From Sphingomonadales bacterium (GTDB lineage: Bacteria; Pseudomonadota; Alphaproteobacteria; Sphingomonadales; Sphingomonadaceae), in contig JAFKLT010000038.1 in NCBI GenBank assembly GCA_017309275.1, positions 33,030 through 97,029 of the forward strand: a stretch of DNA of 64,000 bases. Reading direction: 5' to 3'. Within the stretch, counting starts at the first letter, position 1, and every line of letters starts with the position of its first letter. Of the stretch, positions 63,944 through 64,000 are shown piece by piece. The position numbers and the translations under genes are program-made. The notes beneath the pieces were generated by a model, which had not been told where the DNA came from, searched no databases, and saw nothing but the letters and a program-made list of their open reading frames with translations.

Positions 63944-64000
63944 TCACAAAGGAAACACCAGATACCGCGGCACGACCGCGTTGTCGGTCACCGCGTTCCG
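63944..64000 (-). CDS. Rieske oxygenase beta subunit, C-terminal fragment cut by window edge
   Basis: The last 57 bases on the minus strand read RNAVTDNAVVPRYLVFPL then a TGA stop. This closely parallels the end of the beta subunit at 27482 (LLDTTVLPRYLVYPI), so it is very probably the tail of a fifth beta subunit whose body lies beyond 64000. Too short for a length or domain check. Confidence 0.65.
   Translation of the reverse strand, partial: RNAVTDNAVVPRYLVFPL

Larger units (their letters stand above)
10593..64000. mobile_element. putative integrated catabolic island, right end not in window
   Basis: An integrase directly follows the core gene trmB, and from there on every gene is accessory aromatic metabolism, transport or regulation. 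Base composition visibly drops in the first part (10.6-16 kb) compared with the carotenoid and lnt-metK-trmB region. No transposases, conjugation genes or second integrase are seen, and the right end lies beyond 64 kb. The extent is therefore an inference from gene content. Confidence 0.5.

Overview
The window looks like a sphingomonad chromosome (Alphaproteobacteria, Sphingomonadales). The signs are a crtB/crtI/crtY carotenoid cluster, the core run lnt-metK-trmB, high GC, and TonB-dependent receptors placed beside aromatic catabolism genes. Genus cannot be fixed from sequence alone; Sphingopyxis, Novosphingobium and Sphingobium are all plausible.

1-10.6 kb is core chromosome. On the minus strand crtY, crtI, a DUF1851-type gene, a LOG-family gene and crtB overlap end to end. 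On the plus strand follow a sterol-desaturase-family hydroxylase, a DUF2141 protein, lnt, metK, a secreted protein of unknown role and trmB. A P4-type tyrosine recombinase lies directly behind trmB, and everything to the right of it (10.6-64 kb) reads as a catabolic island whose far end is not in view.

12-30 kb: GntR and IclR regulators, a CoA-transferase and an EamA transporter come first. An eight-gene minus-strand operon (24.7 to 16.9 kb) combines a 4-cresol-dehydrogenase-like flavoprotein, a divergent second flavoprotein, a cytochrome c, an aldehyde dehydrogenase and all three parts (B, C, D) of a UbiX/UbiD-type non-oxidative hydroxyarylic acid decarboxylase. Next are HpaI- and HpaH-like enzymes facing a C-C hydrolase, then a NahE-like hydratase-aldolase with a Rieske oxygenase, facing a BenD-like dehydrogenase.

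31-42 kb: a twelve-gene minus-strand catechol meta-cleavage operon, complete from ring fission to pyruvate and acetyl-CoA, with both hydrolytic and oxidative branches, a ferredoxin and a ferredoxin reductase.

42-51.6 kb: two divergent operons. One carries a BenA/BenB-like oxygenase, a PdxA/TphB-like dehydrogenase and a GST. The other carries a BphC/NahC-like extradiol dioxygenase, a Rieske ferredoxin, a NagG/salicylate-hydroxylase-like oxygenase, a NahD-like isomerase and a TonB receptor, and ends at a strong terminator.

51.7-64 kb: an acyl-CoA synthetase, then a TetR-associated minus-strand operon with a TonB receptor, aldehyde dehydrogenase, MFS transporter, Rieske alpha and beta subunits, a second PdxA-like dehydrogenase, an atypical class II aldolase-fold protein and an SDR. 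The tail of a fifth Rieske beta subunit is cut by the window edge.

Taken together the island encodes uptake, side-chain oxidation, decarboxylation, bicyclic ring opening (NahC/NahD/NahE-type steps), salicylate or benzoate-type hydroxylation and meta-cleavage of one or more substituted bicyclic or carboxylated aromatics. No obvious naphthalene dioxygenase and NahB pair is visible, so the growth substrate cannot be named. A palindrome of the form CATTG-NN-CAATG recurs in seven promoter regions between 14 and 46 kb and appears to tie those operons into one regulon. There is no stretch above 300 bases without a gene or regulatory site. I saw no rRNA, tRNA, CRISPR array or insertion sequence.
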